Part shown: positions 8,599 to 18,393 of the stretch, piece by piece | Position numbering within the stretch: the first letter of the stretch is position 1 | Layout: each line of letters opens with the position of its first letter | DNA from: Actinopolyspora alba | Lineage (GTDB): Bacteria; Actinomycetota; Actinomycetes; Mycobacteriales; Pseudonocardiaceae | Length of the DNA: 64,000 nt | Reading direction: 5' to 3' | Assembly (NCBI RefSeq): GCF_900112765.1 | Contig: NZ_FOMZ01000004.1 | Coordinates: 49,446 to 113,445 of the forward strand | The notes under the pieces: generated by a model | Database searches by the model: none | What the model was told of the DNA's origin: nothing | Seen by the model: only the letters and a program-made list of their open reading frames with translations | Made by a program: the position numbers and the translations under genes

Positions 8599-9394
8599 AG
8601 GTGCTCCCACCGATCCCGACACGATCAAGCACTGCTGCGCGACGGCCTACGGCCGCGACGTGGTGGCGCTCGTGCTCGGCGAGTCCTACCACCCGGGCGG
8701 GCGCGCGCTGACTCGGACGTTGGCCGAGGCGGTCGGACTGCGGCCGGGAGAGCGGGTCGCCGACGTCGCAACCGGTCCCGGCGACACCGCCCGGCTGCTG
8801 GCCGCCGAGTACGGTTCCGTCGTCGACGGCGTCGACCTCGGGACGGAGGCCGTGCGGCGGGCGCGCGAGACGACCGAGCGGGTCGGGCTCACCGGGCGGG
8901 TGCGGTTCCACACCGGTGACGCCGAACGGATGCCGCTGCCCGGGGATTCCTTCGACGCGCTGGTGTGCGAGTGCGCCCTGTGCACCTTCCCCGACAAGCC
9001 CGCCGCCGCGGCCGAGTTCGCCCGACTGCTGCGCCCCGGCGGTCGGGTGGGCATCACCGACATCACCGTCTCGTCCGCGGGGCTTCCCGACGAGCTCGCG
9101 GGGCTGACCGGCTGGATCGCCTGCCTGGCCGACGCCCGCCCGCTCGACGACTACACCGCCACACTGGCCGGGGCGGGGTTGCGCGTCACCCGCGCCGAAC
9201 GGCACGATCGAGCACTCACCGACATGGTCGACCGGATCGAGGCACGCCTGAGGCTGCTGCGCATGACCGCCCCCGAGCGCCTGGCGAACTCGGGGGTCGA
9301 CGTGGACGCCGTGCTGGCGCGCACCCGCGACGTCACCGAGGCCGTCGCGGACGGCGTCCTCGGCTACGCCCTGCTGACCGCCACGAAAGCCTGA
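8588..9394 (+). CDS. ArsM-like SAM-dependent methyltransferase
   Basis: A 268-residue protein overlapping the end of the radical SAM gene. The N-terminus has a Cys pair (IKHCCATAYG) and LGESYHPGG, followed by motif I VADVATGPGDTA and GDAERMPLP. This arrangement resembles arsenite methyltransferases and their relatives. Cysteines in VCECALCTF could bind a thiophilic ligand, but the full conserved arsenite cysteine set of ArsM is not obviously present. Coupled translation with the Tes-like enzyme suggests that the pair act on one product. Methyl transfer to a metalloid, a lipid or a peptide are all possible. Confidence 0.85.
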   Translation: MTSEGAPTDPDTIKHCCATAYGRDVVALVLGESYHPGGRALTRTLAEAVGLRPGERVADVATGPGDTARLLAAEYGSVVDGVDLGTEAVRRARETTERVGLTGRVRFHTGDAERMPLPGDSFDALVCECALCTFPDKPAAAAEFARLLRPGGRVGITDITVSSAGLPDELAGLTGWIACLADARPLDDYTATLAGAGLRVTRAERHDRALTDMVDRIEARLRLLRMTAPERLANSGVDVDAVLARTRDVTEAVADGVLGYALLTATKA

Positions 9395-9654
9395 ACCACC
9401 GTGGCGAAGGCGAACCGAGCGCCCGATCAGTCTGATTGCTGTGCGGCGCGTCAATTCGCTCATTTCTGCGGTTATCCGCCGCCCTGAACGTTTCAGCTCG
9501 AAGTTTCTTCGCCACCAGAGTCGTGCTGATGAGCGTCGATCGATTGAGTGTTTCTGCTGTGCTCCGCGTGCCGGCTCGCGGGAATTCGTCAGTTGTAACC
9601 GTCGCCGCGGGTGGTTTCGGTGGTGTGCTCGGGAGTAGCGGCCCAGCCGGCGAG

Positions 9655-9933
9655 CAGGGCATCCGGGCCACCCGTCCGGGCGGGCACGTCGGTTTCGTGG
9701 GGGTCAGCCACGACGTCACACTCAACGACCAGGAGCTGTTCTTCTCCCAGATTCACCTGCACGGCGGCCCGGCCCCGGTGCGCCGGTTCCTGCCCGAGCT
9801 GGTCGACCTGATCTGGCAGCGCGGGATCGATCCCGGCAAGGTCTTCGACCTCACCCTCCCGCTCGACGAAGCGGCCGAGGCCTATCGGGCCATGGACGAG
9901 CGTCGCGCCGTCAAGGCCATGCTCACCTTCTGA
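9655..9933 (+). pseudogene. C-terminal remnant of a zinc-type NAD(P)-dependent alcohol dehydrogenase
   Basis: From about 9655 the frame encodes IRATRPGGHVGFVGV, then LHGGPAPVRRFLPEL and DPGKVFDLTLPLDEAAEAYR. This is the last 90 or so residues of a medium-chain alcohol dehydrogenase. The zinc- and NAD-binding parts are missing, and the upstream frame (to 9436) is unrelated. It is a decayed gene end; the 9395-9654 stretch before it holds nothing else I can support. Confidence 0.75.
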
Positions 9934-10248
9934 GCCTGTTGTGGCCGGTGTGGTCGCCCGGTGGACGGTTGTGGCAACGGACGGCGGTCCGGGCCAGCGG
10001 TGTGTGGTTCGTTACACGGCAGGAGGAGCGGTCCTGTTTCCGGGCGTTCCACCGGGAGCGGGGCGGGTGGTCACCCGCGGCGTTGTGTTGCTGTTCCCCT
10101 GATCGTGGGGAACTGGGTCGCCGCGGCGGCGCCGAACTTTCCGAAGTGTCGTTCGTCGGCACCACAGGATTACGCTCTCCGACGGAGACCGCCCGATGGC
10201 AAGCGGCCAAATGAAGGAAGCTCGCGCGGCGTTTGTCATCACTCAACG

Positions 10249-10330
10249 TACATATTCAGTAATACCGAAGTGTAATGTTATACTTGAGTACATACATTTG
10301 GAGAGGGGGCGACCGAGTTAGGAGGCGGAC
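10249..10330 (+). promoter_or_regulatory. AT-rich promoter/operator of the TetR gene
   Basis: The sequence turns AT-rich, with TATACT (near 10283) as a possible -10 and a short palindrome TACTTGAGTA that could bind the TetR protein. A TTAGGAGG ribosome site precedes the ATG at 10331. The rest of 9934-10248 has no gene I can support. Confidence 0.4.
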
Positions 10331-10969
10331 ATGAATCCGGTCAGCGGTTCCTCGTCCGGGCGGCGTGAGCGTCATAAGCAACGAGCGAAGCAGCGGCTCT
10401 ACGAATGCGCCCTCGAGCTGTTCGCGAAACAGGGCTATGACAACACTACGGTCGACGAGATCGCGGAGGCCGCCGACGTCGCGCGTGGGACTTTTTTCAA
10501 CTATTTCCCCCGCAAGGAGGACCTCGTTTCCTGGTGGGGTCAGAAGCGCCGGGAAGGTTTGCGTGAGTACATGGGGATGGCCGAGTCGCATGACCCGGAT
10601 CTCTCGAATTTCTCCGAGGACGTCGTCGCTGAGCTCGAGTGGTGCATGGAAGCTTTGGGGAGGATGAACGAGGACGAGTGGAAAGTAACTCCCTCGATGC
10701 TGATGGCGTGGGTCAGGGCCGGCAGCCCCATATCGGAAGAACCTTATGTTTCCGGGGTGTTCGCGGAGATCATCCGGCGTGGCATAAACCGACAACAGGT
10801 GAAGCCCACAGTGGACCCGCAGGAGATCGGAAACATTCTTCGTGACGTCTACCTGGGCGCGCTTTACCGGTGGTCCCGTTCCGATGAGTTCACTCGTCCG
10901 CCCAAGGAAGAGCTTTCCAGGATTCTGGGCGTGGTGCTGGAAGGAATTTTGATCAGGCCGAATCAATAG
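10331..10969 (+). CDS. TetR-family transcriptional regulator
   Basis: A 212-residue protein with a strong TTAGGAGG site 6 nt before the ATG. The N-terminal helix-turn-helix runs over about residues 20-65 (ALELFAKQGYDNTTVDEIAE, then ARGTFFNYFPRKEDLV). The C-terminal ligand domain is divergent. It lies next to and converges with the PKS gene, so it may control this cluster or the exporter at 16608. The gene shares a long bidirectional hairpin terminator with the PKS. Confidence 0.92.
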   Translation: MNPVSGSSSGRRERHKQRAKQRLYECALELFAKQGYDNTTVDEIAEAADVARGTFFNYFPRKEDLVSWWGQKRREGLREYMGMAESHDPDLSNFSEDVVAELEWCMEALGRMNEDEWKVTPSMLMAWVRAGSPISEEPYVSGVFAEIIRRGINRQQVKPTVDPQEIGNILRDVYLGALYRWSRSDEFTRPPKEELSRILGVVLEGILIRPNQ

Positions 10970-11090
10970 TTTCGTCCTGCCGCGGCGGTCCGAGAGTGGT
11001 GGTGGACGATTCACACTCCGGGGCACCTCATCGGCGTCGAGCCGGCGATTCGGGAGCGCGGAGTACGAGTCGCACTTTTGGGCGCGACAA

Positions 11091-11127
11091 CGTGGGGAGG
11101 CGGTCAGGTCGTGGTCGCCTCCCCACG
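11091..11127. terminator. bidirectional hairpin between TetR and PKS genes
   Basis: CGTGGGGAGGCG (11091-11102) pairs perfectly with CGCCTCCCCACG (11116-11127). No T run follows. Its place between two converging genes suggests termination for both. Confidence 0.6.
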
Positions 11128-11143
11128 GGGTGCCATCACCGCA

Positions 11144-14100
11144 TCACACCGGGCGGGCGTGAATCAGCGCCTCACTGGTGGGCTCGCCGTTCGCGCTGCC
11201 CTCGTCGAGGGCTATGTACTCTTTTATGCTCGTCGCGTTCGGCTGGTTCGAGAACTCTTCCTCCGGAGCGTGCTCAGGGATGATTTCCGCGATCAGTCGC
11301 CGGATGTCGGCGGACTGGAGAAGACTTCGAGCCGTCGTGCTGATTCCGACGGCGGCGAGTCGGCGTTGGAGCTGGAGCGCCATGAGCGAGTCGAGCCCCA
11401 GTTCGATCAGTGTCTTGTGCTGATCGATGTGTCGTGGAGAAGTCCCCAGTGCTGCGGCGATCTCGGTCAGTACCGTGTTCCGGTCGACGGTGGGAGCGGT
11501 TCGTCCGTGATGATGTTCGTGGTCGGTGTCCGGACCCGCTCGTTCCGTCGTGGTGGGGTGACCGACGAGTTCCGTGCCTTTCCCCGACTGTGACCGTGGC
11601 GGTTTGAGGAGGGTTATGCCGCGGAACTCGGCTATCAGCGAGCCGTCGGGGGCCAGAACAGTGACGTCCGCTCTCGAAGGGCTCGGTGAGTCGGGCTCGG
11701 TGATGCGGGCGATGCTCCAAACGTTCTCACCGGGATGTGCGTACCAGGTGATCTCGTGGAAGGAAGTGGGTACGTAGCCCGTCGGGACGGCGGTGTCGTC
11801 AGTGGAACCGGGGTGGGCGATGAGCAGTGGTTGCAGCAGCGCTTCCAGCACGTTGCCCGGTGATTCGACCGGGGGATGGAGCCACAGTACCGCGTTTCCG
11901 TCCGCGCGCCACCCGTGTGCGCTGGAGTCCCTCGGAAGTCGTATGCCCCGCTCGACGGCGCTGCTGTGAATCTGCTCGCCGGAGACGTAATCCCGGCAGC
12001 GGGCGAGTGCCGTCGTGAGTGTCTTTTCCCCGGACTTCGAGGTGGGAGCGGGCCTGTTCCGATCGAGACGTACCCAACCCGTCATACATTGTGTCCCCGA
12101 ACCGGTGACACCGTCGATGTCGCCGTGCAGCTGGACGCTGAACGGTGCCTCGGCCGTGTGCGCGGTTACGTCGATCCGGACCTCCAACCTCGCCTCGGCC
12201 AGCCCTGCTGTTTCGACGGTGACCTCGGACAGTTGGATTCCTTCGAGCACCGGGATCGCCGCGGCATGATGCATCGGAGTGGTGACGGTCCGTTGCACGG
12301 CGGCGTAGACGGCTTCCAGCGACGCGGCCGCGGGGAGGACGGTGATTCCGCCCTGACCGAGTCCTCGGCACAATTCGGTTACGCCGAGCTGTTCCAAAGT
12401 GAAGTGCGTGCTGTTCGCTCGTGTCGCTTCGGAGTTCACCACGGGTTTCGCGTCGTCGAGCCAGAATTTTTCCCGGTCCCACGCGTAGGTGGGTAATCGT
12501 ACGTGCCGCGCTTGCGCGCGGTACCAGTGTTCCCACTTCACGTCCAGCCCGAGGCAGAAGACGTGTCCGAGTGTCTTGGCGATCGCCAGGTCCTCGGCGG
12601 TGTTCCGGTTCTGCGCGGCGACGACGCTCGCGCCGTCGCTGATGTCGCTCGTGATTTCCGCGATGGCGGGCAGCAGGACGGGATGGGGGCTGATCTCGAG
12701 GAAAACCTCCGAGCCCTCCCGGGCCGCGCGGTCGATGGATTCGGCGAACCTGACGGGCAGCCGGAGATTGTCGGCCCAGTACTGGGTATCGAGATCCTCG
12801 TCGGTGACCGGTCGGCCGTGCACCGTCGACAGCATCGGGATCCGATGTCCGGAGTCCGACACCCCGATCCCGGCCAACTGGTCCAGGAGATCATCCCGCA
12901 GTTCGTCGGTGAGCGGGGAGTGCGAGGCCACGTCCACGTTGATCTCGCGACACCATTTCCCCTGGGCGTTCAGCCGGTCGGCGATGCGGTGAATGGCATC
13001 GGCCTCGCCCGAGAGCACGGTGTTGTTCGCCCCGTTTTCCGCCGCTACGCAGACTTCGCTCTGCGAAGTCAGCAAAGTGTGTGCCTCGACCGGGGTGAGA
13101 TCGGTGGCGAGCATGAGGCCGCGACCGGACAAGCGTTTCATCAGACGGCTGCGACGTGCGATCACCTGTGCCGCCGTTGACAGGGACAACCATCCGGCGA
13201 TATGTGCGGCGGCCACTTCACCCATGCTGTGTCCGATACACAGCTTCGGCTCGATACCGTGGGAACGCAGCAGTCGAGCCAGGGACACTTGCATCGACCA
13301 CAGCAACGGTTGAACGATCTCGACAGCGGTGTTGTGCTCCGCGACGGTCGGTTCGGTCAGCGTGTCCAGTACCGACCAGCCGAGTTCCGGGTGCAGTGCT
13401 CGGTCGCACTCGACCAGTGCTTCGCGAAACGTGGGGGAGACCTCGAGCAGTCGACGCCCCATGCCCGACCACTGTCCACCTTGGCCGGGAAATACGAACA
13501 CGCTGCTCGGTGCTGTTCCCGCGGAAACCCGATGAACACCGCCGTGCTGGGTTTCGGTGCCTTCCACCAGGTCCCGCAGTCTTTCGGCCAACTCGCCGTG
13601 GGTGAATCCGGTCACCCATAATCGATGCGGATGCGCCTCGCGCCTGGTGGCCGCCGTGTGACAGATGTCGCGGAGCGGGTGCTGAGTTCCCGGACCGTCG
13701 GTGGAAAGGTAGTCGGCGTACTGGGCCGCCGTTCTGAGCAGTGCCGATCGTGATCGGGCCGACAGAACCAGTACGTGTGGTTCCGCCGTGTCGGTCACCG
13801 CCGGTGCGGATCGGGACGGAGCGGGTTCGGCACCGAGTACGACGTGGGCGTTCGTGCCCGAGATCCCGAACGAACTCACCCCCACCACTCCGCGACCTGT
13901 GGTCGCCGTGAGCTCCTTCGGCGTGGTGACCACTTGAACAGCGGGGTTCTCCCGCAGCGTTCGATTCGGCGTACTCATGTGCAGCGAGGCGGGAATCGTC
14001 CCCCGCTCGAGAATCAGGGTGGCCTTGATCAGGCCCGCGATACCCGCGGCTGCCTCGGTGTGTCCGATATTGCTCTTGACCGAACCCACGGGTAGCGGTG

Positions 14101-15124
14101 CTCCGGTTCGGTCGTGTTCGCCCGCGAGCTGCGCCAGTGCTTCCAGTTCCACCGCGTCACCGGTACCCGTGCCGCTCCCGTGCGCCTCCACGTAGTCCAG
14201 TTCGGCGGGATGTACGCCGGCTTGTCGGCAAGCCGTGCTCACCAGATCCCGCTGCCCCGTGACAGCGGGTTTCAACAACAGACCGCTGCTGTTTCCGTCG
14301 TTGTTGATCGTGCTTCCCAATACCGAGGCGCGGATCGGATTTCCCTGCCGCAGCGCGTCCTGTCGACGTTGTAGAACGACTACTCCGATACCGTCGCTGC
14401 GTACGAATCCGTCGGCCTTGGCGTCGCCGAATTTGCACCGGCCGTCGGCGGAAAGCATGTCCCCCTGGGAGTAGCTGATCGCATCGTTCGGTGACAGCAC
14501 CAGATTCACTCCGACGGCCAGCACCAGATCACTGTCGCCGGATCGAAGGCTCTCGCATCCCTGGTGTACGGCCACCAGCGATGAGGAACACGCGGTGTCG
14601 ACCACCAAACTCGGGCCACGCAGGTCCAACGCGTGTGACACACGTCCGGCCGTGACCGTGCGCAGTACACTGCCCGCGGCGCGGTGCACGTGAAGGTTCT
14701 CCCGGTGTTCGGACAGGCTCGCGTATTCGGCGGTCGCCTGCCCGACGATGACACCGGTACGAGTTCCGGCCAGCTCGGAGGGGCGGATACCGGCATCTTC
14801 GAGCGCTTCCCACACGCCGTGCAGTACGAGTCGTTGTTGTGGATCCATTTCTCGGGCTTCTCTGGGTGAGATCCGGAAGAACTCGGCGTCGAACTCGTCG
14901 ATCCCCGACAGGAACCCGCCGCTTCGCGACACCGTCCTGCCCGGTGTCGCGGGGGTTGGGTCGTAGTAGCTGTCGATGTCGAACCGGCTCGTCGGTATTT
15001 CAGTGACCGCGTCGACTCCACGCGTGAGTATCCCCCAGTAGTCATCGACGCTATCGGCACCGGGAAAACGGCAGGCCATCCCCACGATGGCCACGTCCTC
15101 GCGGCTCTTGGTGTAGCCGTCCAT
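11144..15124 (-). CDS. single-module type I polyketide synthase (KS-AT-DH*-ACP)
   Basis: A 1326-residue protein. The ketosynthase covers about residues 8-430 with DTACSSS (C179), EAHGSGTGTGD (H315) and NIGHTEAAAG (H355) intact. The acyltransferase (about 540-850) has GHSMGE (S633) and VASH (732-735), the type usually linked to methylmalonyl units. The region at about 895-1190 has a dehydratase-like fold, but where the catalytic HxxxGxxxxP is expected it reads LGQGGITVLP, so the His is missing. The ACP (about 1205-1290) has LGLDSL with S1246 for phosphopantetheine. No ketoreductase or thioesterase is present. It likely performs one or few unreduced extensions. It is divergent from the response regulator and the LysW operon. 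Confidence 0.93.
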   Translation of the reverse strand: MDGYTKSREDVAIVGMACRFPGADSVDDYWGILTRGVDAVTEIPTSRFDIDSYYDPTPATPGRTVSRSGGFLSGIDEFDAEFFRISPREAREMDPQQRLVLHGVWEALEDAGIRPSELAGTRTGVIVGQATAEYASLSEHRENLHVHRAAGSVLRTVTAGRVSHALDLRGPSLVVDTACSSSLVAVHQGCESLRSGDSDLVLAVGVNLVLSPNDAISYSQGDMLSADGRCKFGDAKADGFVRSDGIGVVVLQRRQDALRQGNPIRASVLGSTINNDGNSSGLLLKPAVTGQRDLVSTACRQAGVHPAELDYVEAHGSGTGTGDAVELEALAQLAGEHDRTGAPLPVGSVKSNIGHTEAAAGIAGLIKATLILERGTIPASLHMSTPNRTLRENPAVQVVTTPKELTATTGRGVVGVSSFGISGTNAHVVLGAEPAPSRSAPAVTDTAEPHVLVLSARSRSALLRTAAQYADYLSTDGPGTQHPLRDICHTAATRREAHPHRLWVTGFTHGELAERLRDLVEGTETQHGGVHRVSAGTAPSSVFVFPGQGGQWSGMGRRLLEVSPTFREALVECDRALHPELGWSVLDTLTEPTVAEHNTAVEIVQPLLWSMQVSLARLLRSHGIEPKLCIGHSMGEVAAAHIAGWLSLSTAAQVIARRSRLMKRLSGRGLMLATDLTPVEAHTLLTSQSEVCVAAENGANNTVLSGEADAIHRIADRLNAQGKWCREINVDVASHSPLTDELRDDLLDQLAGIGVSDSGHRIPMLSTVHGRPVTDEDLDTQYWADNLRLPVRFAESIDRAAREGSEVFLEISPHPVLLPAIAEITSDISDGASVVAAQNRNTAEDLAIAKTLGHVFCLGLDVKWEHWYRAQARHVRLPTYAWDREKFWLDDAKPVVNSEATRANSTHFTLEQLGVTELCRGLGQGGITVLPAAASLEAVYAAVQRTVTTPMHHAAAIPVLEGIQLSEVTVETAGLAEARLEVRIDVTAHTAEAPFSVQLHGDIDGVTGSGTQCMTGWVRLDRNRPAPTSKSGEKTLTTALARCRDYVSGEQIHSSAVERGIRLPRDSSAHGWRADGNAVLWLHPPVESPGNVLEALLQPLLIAHPGSTDDTAVPTGYVPTSFHEITWYAHPGENVWSIARITEPDSPSPSRADVTVLAPDGSLIAEFRGITLLKPPRSQSGKGTELVGHPTTTERAGPDTDHEHHHGRTAPTVDRNTVLTEIAAALGTSPRHIDQHKTLIELGLDSLMALQLQRRLAAVGISTTARSLLQSADIRRLIAEIIPEHAPEEEFSNQPNATSIKEYIALDEGSANGEPTSEALIHARPV

Positions 15125-15718
15125 GCCCTATACCCCTTTGTCGTGAAACATCGTGACGTCCCACTGATACCGGGAACCAGTGGGGCATTGGAATCCAAAG
15201 TTAAACGTTAGAACAAACTTATCCTAGAGATGCAAGTAAGTAATTCACGTAGTGGACGAGCTTCCGGGGAGTTGTTTGGCTCGGCCGCTCCCGGTGCTCA
15301 GGGGGGAGCTGTCACTGCCAGGGCATTCACCGGTGACGGAGCTCGGGTTCGAGGGTGAGCCAGACCGTGCCGGCTTACGGCAATACCCCAAAAAAGTGAT
15401 TTATATCACAAAAAGTATGCACTAAGGTGATAGTTTGATCTAGAGTTCAAAATCAGATTGGAGGCCAACGAAGATGGGTGTCCGGGCTCGGCGCACGACC
15501 CACGCACGGAGATGAACGGTGTCGCGACGACGAGTCGCGCGCCACGGATGTAGGGACTTTCACCGGTGCTCGCGCGGTTCGCGGTGCGAAAACACGGATT
15601 GGTTTGATTCATGCTTGAGGTGTTCGTCTACTGGGGAAACTGATTAGCTGTGTGACTTTCCGGTGGCATGAGAGGCGCTGCCACCGTCGGGTCGGCATGG
15701 CGAATTTTTGGAGTGACC
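15125..15718. promoter_or_regulatory. divergent promoter region of the PKS and response regulator, with GTGAT-N4-ATCAC site
   Basis: This 594-nt AT-rich stretch separates the divergent PKS and response-regulator genes. It contains a palindrome GTGATTTATATCAC at 15396-15409 flanked on both sides by A5 runs, a plausible operator. No convincing gene is present. The response regulator and the TetR protein are candidates to act here. Confidence 0.5.
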
Positions 15719-16393
15719 ATGCGTTTGCTTGTCGTCGAGAACGAGGAAACTGTTGCCGTCCCCCTGATCAACGGATTGCGGAGACACGGTTACGACGTGG
15801 TCGGAGTCGATACGGGTAACCAGGCGTTGGAGATCTACGAAGATGTGGATCTCGTGCTGCTCGACCTGGAATTGCCCGACATGGATGGTTTGGAGGTCTG
15901 CCGCACGGTTACGGAGGCGAATACGCCGGTTATCGCGTTTACCGAGCGCGGTACCGAGTCGGATCGGGTGTTGGGACTTCAGGCGGGTTCGGACGACTGC
16001 CTGGACAAGCCCTACGGGTTCCGAGAGCTGATGGCTCGCATCGACGCCGTCATGCGTCGTGTGGAGCGACAGAACTCACTGGCCGAGCCGTTGATCACAC
16101 GGGGGCAACTGCGGATCAACAACGCGAACAGGCAGGTTTGGTTGGGGAGCGAGCGGATCGAGGTCACCCCGAAGGAGTTCGAACTGCTGTTCCTGCTGGC
16201 CAGTAGGCCCGGCGTGGTGCACTCGCGGCACCAACTGATGTCCGAGGTCTGGGGGGATTCGATGAACCACAAGGCGAGTACGAGGCCCAGTCGCACCATA
16301 GACACGCACGTGAGCAGTTTGCGGAGCAAGCTCGGTTCCGGTCACTGGATCCACACCGTACGAGGATTCGGTTTCTGTTTCACAGCGGAGTGA
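15719..16393 (+). CDS. orphan OmpR-family response regulator
   Basis: A 224-residue protein from ATG 15719 behind TTGGAG. The receiver domain (about 1-115) has an acidic start (VENEE), the phosphoacceptor strand LVLLDLELPDMDG and the conserved Lys in LDKPYGF. The C-terminal winged helix (about 130-222) has VTPKEFELLFLLA and TIDTHVSSLRSKLG. No histidine kinase is adjacent, so it is an orphan. Its position between the PKS and the LysW operon suggests it is the pathway activator. Confidence 0.92.
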   Translation: MRLLVVENEETVAVPLINGLRRHGYDVVGVDTGNQALEIYEDVDLVLLDLELPDMDGLEVCRTVTEANTPVIAFTERGTESDRVLGLQAGSDDCLDKPYGFRELMARIDAVMRRVERQNSLAEPLITRGQLRINNANRQVWLGSERIEVTPKEFELLFLLASRPGVVHSRHQLMSEVWGDSMNHKASTRPSRTIDTHVSSLRSKLGSGHWIHTVRGFGFCFTAE

Positions 16394-16607
16394 AACGTTC
16401 GAATCGTCACTGGAGAGTCGTACCCGTTCTTCGGGTACCGCCGGATTTTCCGGCTCGAATTTTGTGCTGTGCCCATCGGGCGGTGGTTCGCAATCGGCGC
16501 GACCACCGGCAGTGAAAATCGAAGGAGTTGCCAGTTTCGCGGGAGCAGTGAATCACCCCACTTGAAAGATACTTCCGAACCGTAGTGCGAGGATTGGATT
16601 TACTGGA

Positions 16608-17819
16608 ATGTCTAGTACGCAACTGTCCGATGATTCATATACTGAGAACAAGCCCACACGGCTCCCGATGGGGCCGCTGTTGGCATTGGCCACGGCCGCG
16701 TTCATCACAGTCCTGACCGAGACACTGCCGGCGGGGCTGCTGCTCGGCATGAGTGCCGATCTCAATGTCAGTGAGTCGGCGGTAGGGCAGTTGGTGACGC
16801 TCTACGCTCTCGGCACCGCGCTCACCGCGGTACCGTTGTCCGCGGCCACCGTGGGGTGGAGTCGCAAGAACCTGCTGCTGGTCGGTGTCGTGGGCTTCGT
16901 CGTCGGTAATACGATCACGGCGATCTCGTCGCATTATCCACTGACCATGGCCGCCCGTTTCATAGCCGGTGTCGCCGCGGGCGTGGTGTGGTCGCTCCTG
17001 GCGTCGTACGCCCGCCGCATGGCTCCGGAGAACCTCCAGGGCAAGTCGATCGCGATCGTTATGGCCGGTATTCCGCTCGCCCTGTCGCTGGGAGTGCCCG
17101 CGGGTACGTTCCTCGGCAAGGTCGTCGGCTGGAAACTGACCTTCGCGCTCATGTCGGCACTTGCCGTGGTCCTGGTCGGCTGGATCATGGCGATGGTTCC
17201 GAACTTCCCCGGCCAGCCGCGTGGTAGTCGTATGCCGATCAAACGGGCCCTCACGGATCCGGGAGTCCTGGCGGTACTGTTCGTGACGCTGGTCTTCGTG
17301 CTCGCGCACAACATTCTCTACACCTATATCGCGACTTTCCTGGAGCGAGTGGGCATAGCTGACTCCATCGACGTCGTGCTGTTGGTCTTCGGCGTGGCAT
17401 CCATGCTCAGCATCTGGATCGTCGGTGCGCAAATCGACCGCCGTCTCCGGGCCCTTACGATCGGTGGCACCATTCTGGTCGCCGTGGCCGCCACGATCCT
17501 GGCGGTGCTGGCTCAACCCGTGTTCGTTTACATCGCCGCCGTGCTCTGGGGGCTGGGTTGGGGAGGTGTCCCCACGCTGCTGCAAACGGCCGTCGGCAAC
17601 GCGGGCGGTGAGGTCGGCGACACCGCGCTGGCCATGCTTGTCACGTTGTGGAACGCCGCGATGGCGGGCGGCGGTATCGTAGGCGGGATTCTGCTCGGTT
17701 CCCTCGGAGCCGCGGCCTTCCCCTGGAGCGTTGTCGCGCTCCTGGTGCCGGTGTTGATCGTCGTGCTCGCCGCTCGTACCCGCGGCTTCCCGGCCGGGAA
17801 CACCGGGACAACCGCCTAG
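16608..17819 (+). CDS. MFS exporter (DHA1 type)
   Basis: A 403-residue protein with about twelve transmembrane segments. The N-terminal part, LATAAFITVLTETLPAGLL, is typical of the AraJ/PbuE-like sugar- and drug-efflux branch. In this cluster the natural role is export of, or self-resistance to, the product. It lies 214 nt after the response regulator on the same strand. Confidence 0.88.
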   Translation: MSSTQLSDDSYTENKPTRLPMGPLLALATAAFITVLTETLPAGLLLGMSADLNVSESAVGQLVTLYALGTALTAVPLSAATVGWSRKNLLLVGVVGFVVGNTITAISSHYPLTMAARFIAGVAAGVVWSLLASYARRMAPENLQGKSIAIVMAGIPLALSLGVPAGTFLGKVVGWKLTFALMSALAVVLVGWIMAMVPNFPGQPRGSRMPIKRALTDPGVLAVLFVTLVFVLAHNILYTYIATFLERVGIADSIDVVLLVFGVASMLSIWIVGAQIDRRLRALTIGGTILVAVAATILAVLAQPVFVYIAAVLWGLGWGGVPTLLQTAVGNAGGEVGDTALAMLVTLWNAAMAGGGIVGGILLGSLGAAAFPWSVVALLVPVLIVVLAARTRGFPAGNTGTTA

Positions 17820-18393
17820 TGGGGCCTTGTCAGCTCCTGTCGTGACCGCTCCGGGGGTGGGATGTCTCGCGGGTGTCCTTCGGCGTCCGCGGCGTCGGGC
17901 GCACCGACGCGCGTGGACTGACCACCCCCGGGGTTCGATCGGTGGTCGGTTACTCCGACACCGGTCGTATCACGGTGTCGCCGGGCACAACGTCGCCGGA
18001 TACATGGTCACTGGACACATCGGGCGGACGGCCCCCGCGTCCCTTCGGGATCTTCCGCCGCACCTCCGGGGCCGCTGGCCCCGTGCGGACCGAGTACCGG
18101 AACCGAGAGGTCGTTCCCGCCGACCACGAGAAAGATCGTGGAGTCGACGAACGGGTGATCCCGCGGCCAGGGTCGCGAAGTCGTGGCCGCGGGTAGTACC
18201 CGCCTGTTCCAGATCGTGGAGTCATTCCGATTGACCCGAAGAATTGATCGTTCGATCGAACCAGCGAGATTACCGCGTCGATGCTCTTCCGCCGGGACGA
18301 CGGAAGGGCGCGGTGTCAGAGGGTATCCCACTCCGAGGGACACTGATGTCGCGGCGACGCTGGGTGACTGGAGATCCCGGAGTGGTGAATACC
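17820..18393. other. gene-free region before the carrier-protein operon
   Basis: About 570 nt with no convincing frame. Short frames on both strands lack ribosome sites and family similarity. It should contain the operon promoter. Confidence 0.5.

Noticed and set aside
5497-8628. Long minus-strand open frame opposite the flavoprotein and radical SAM genes
   Set aside because: It is antisense to genes with clear motifs and has no family similarity; typical GC-rich shadow.
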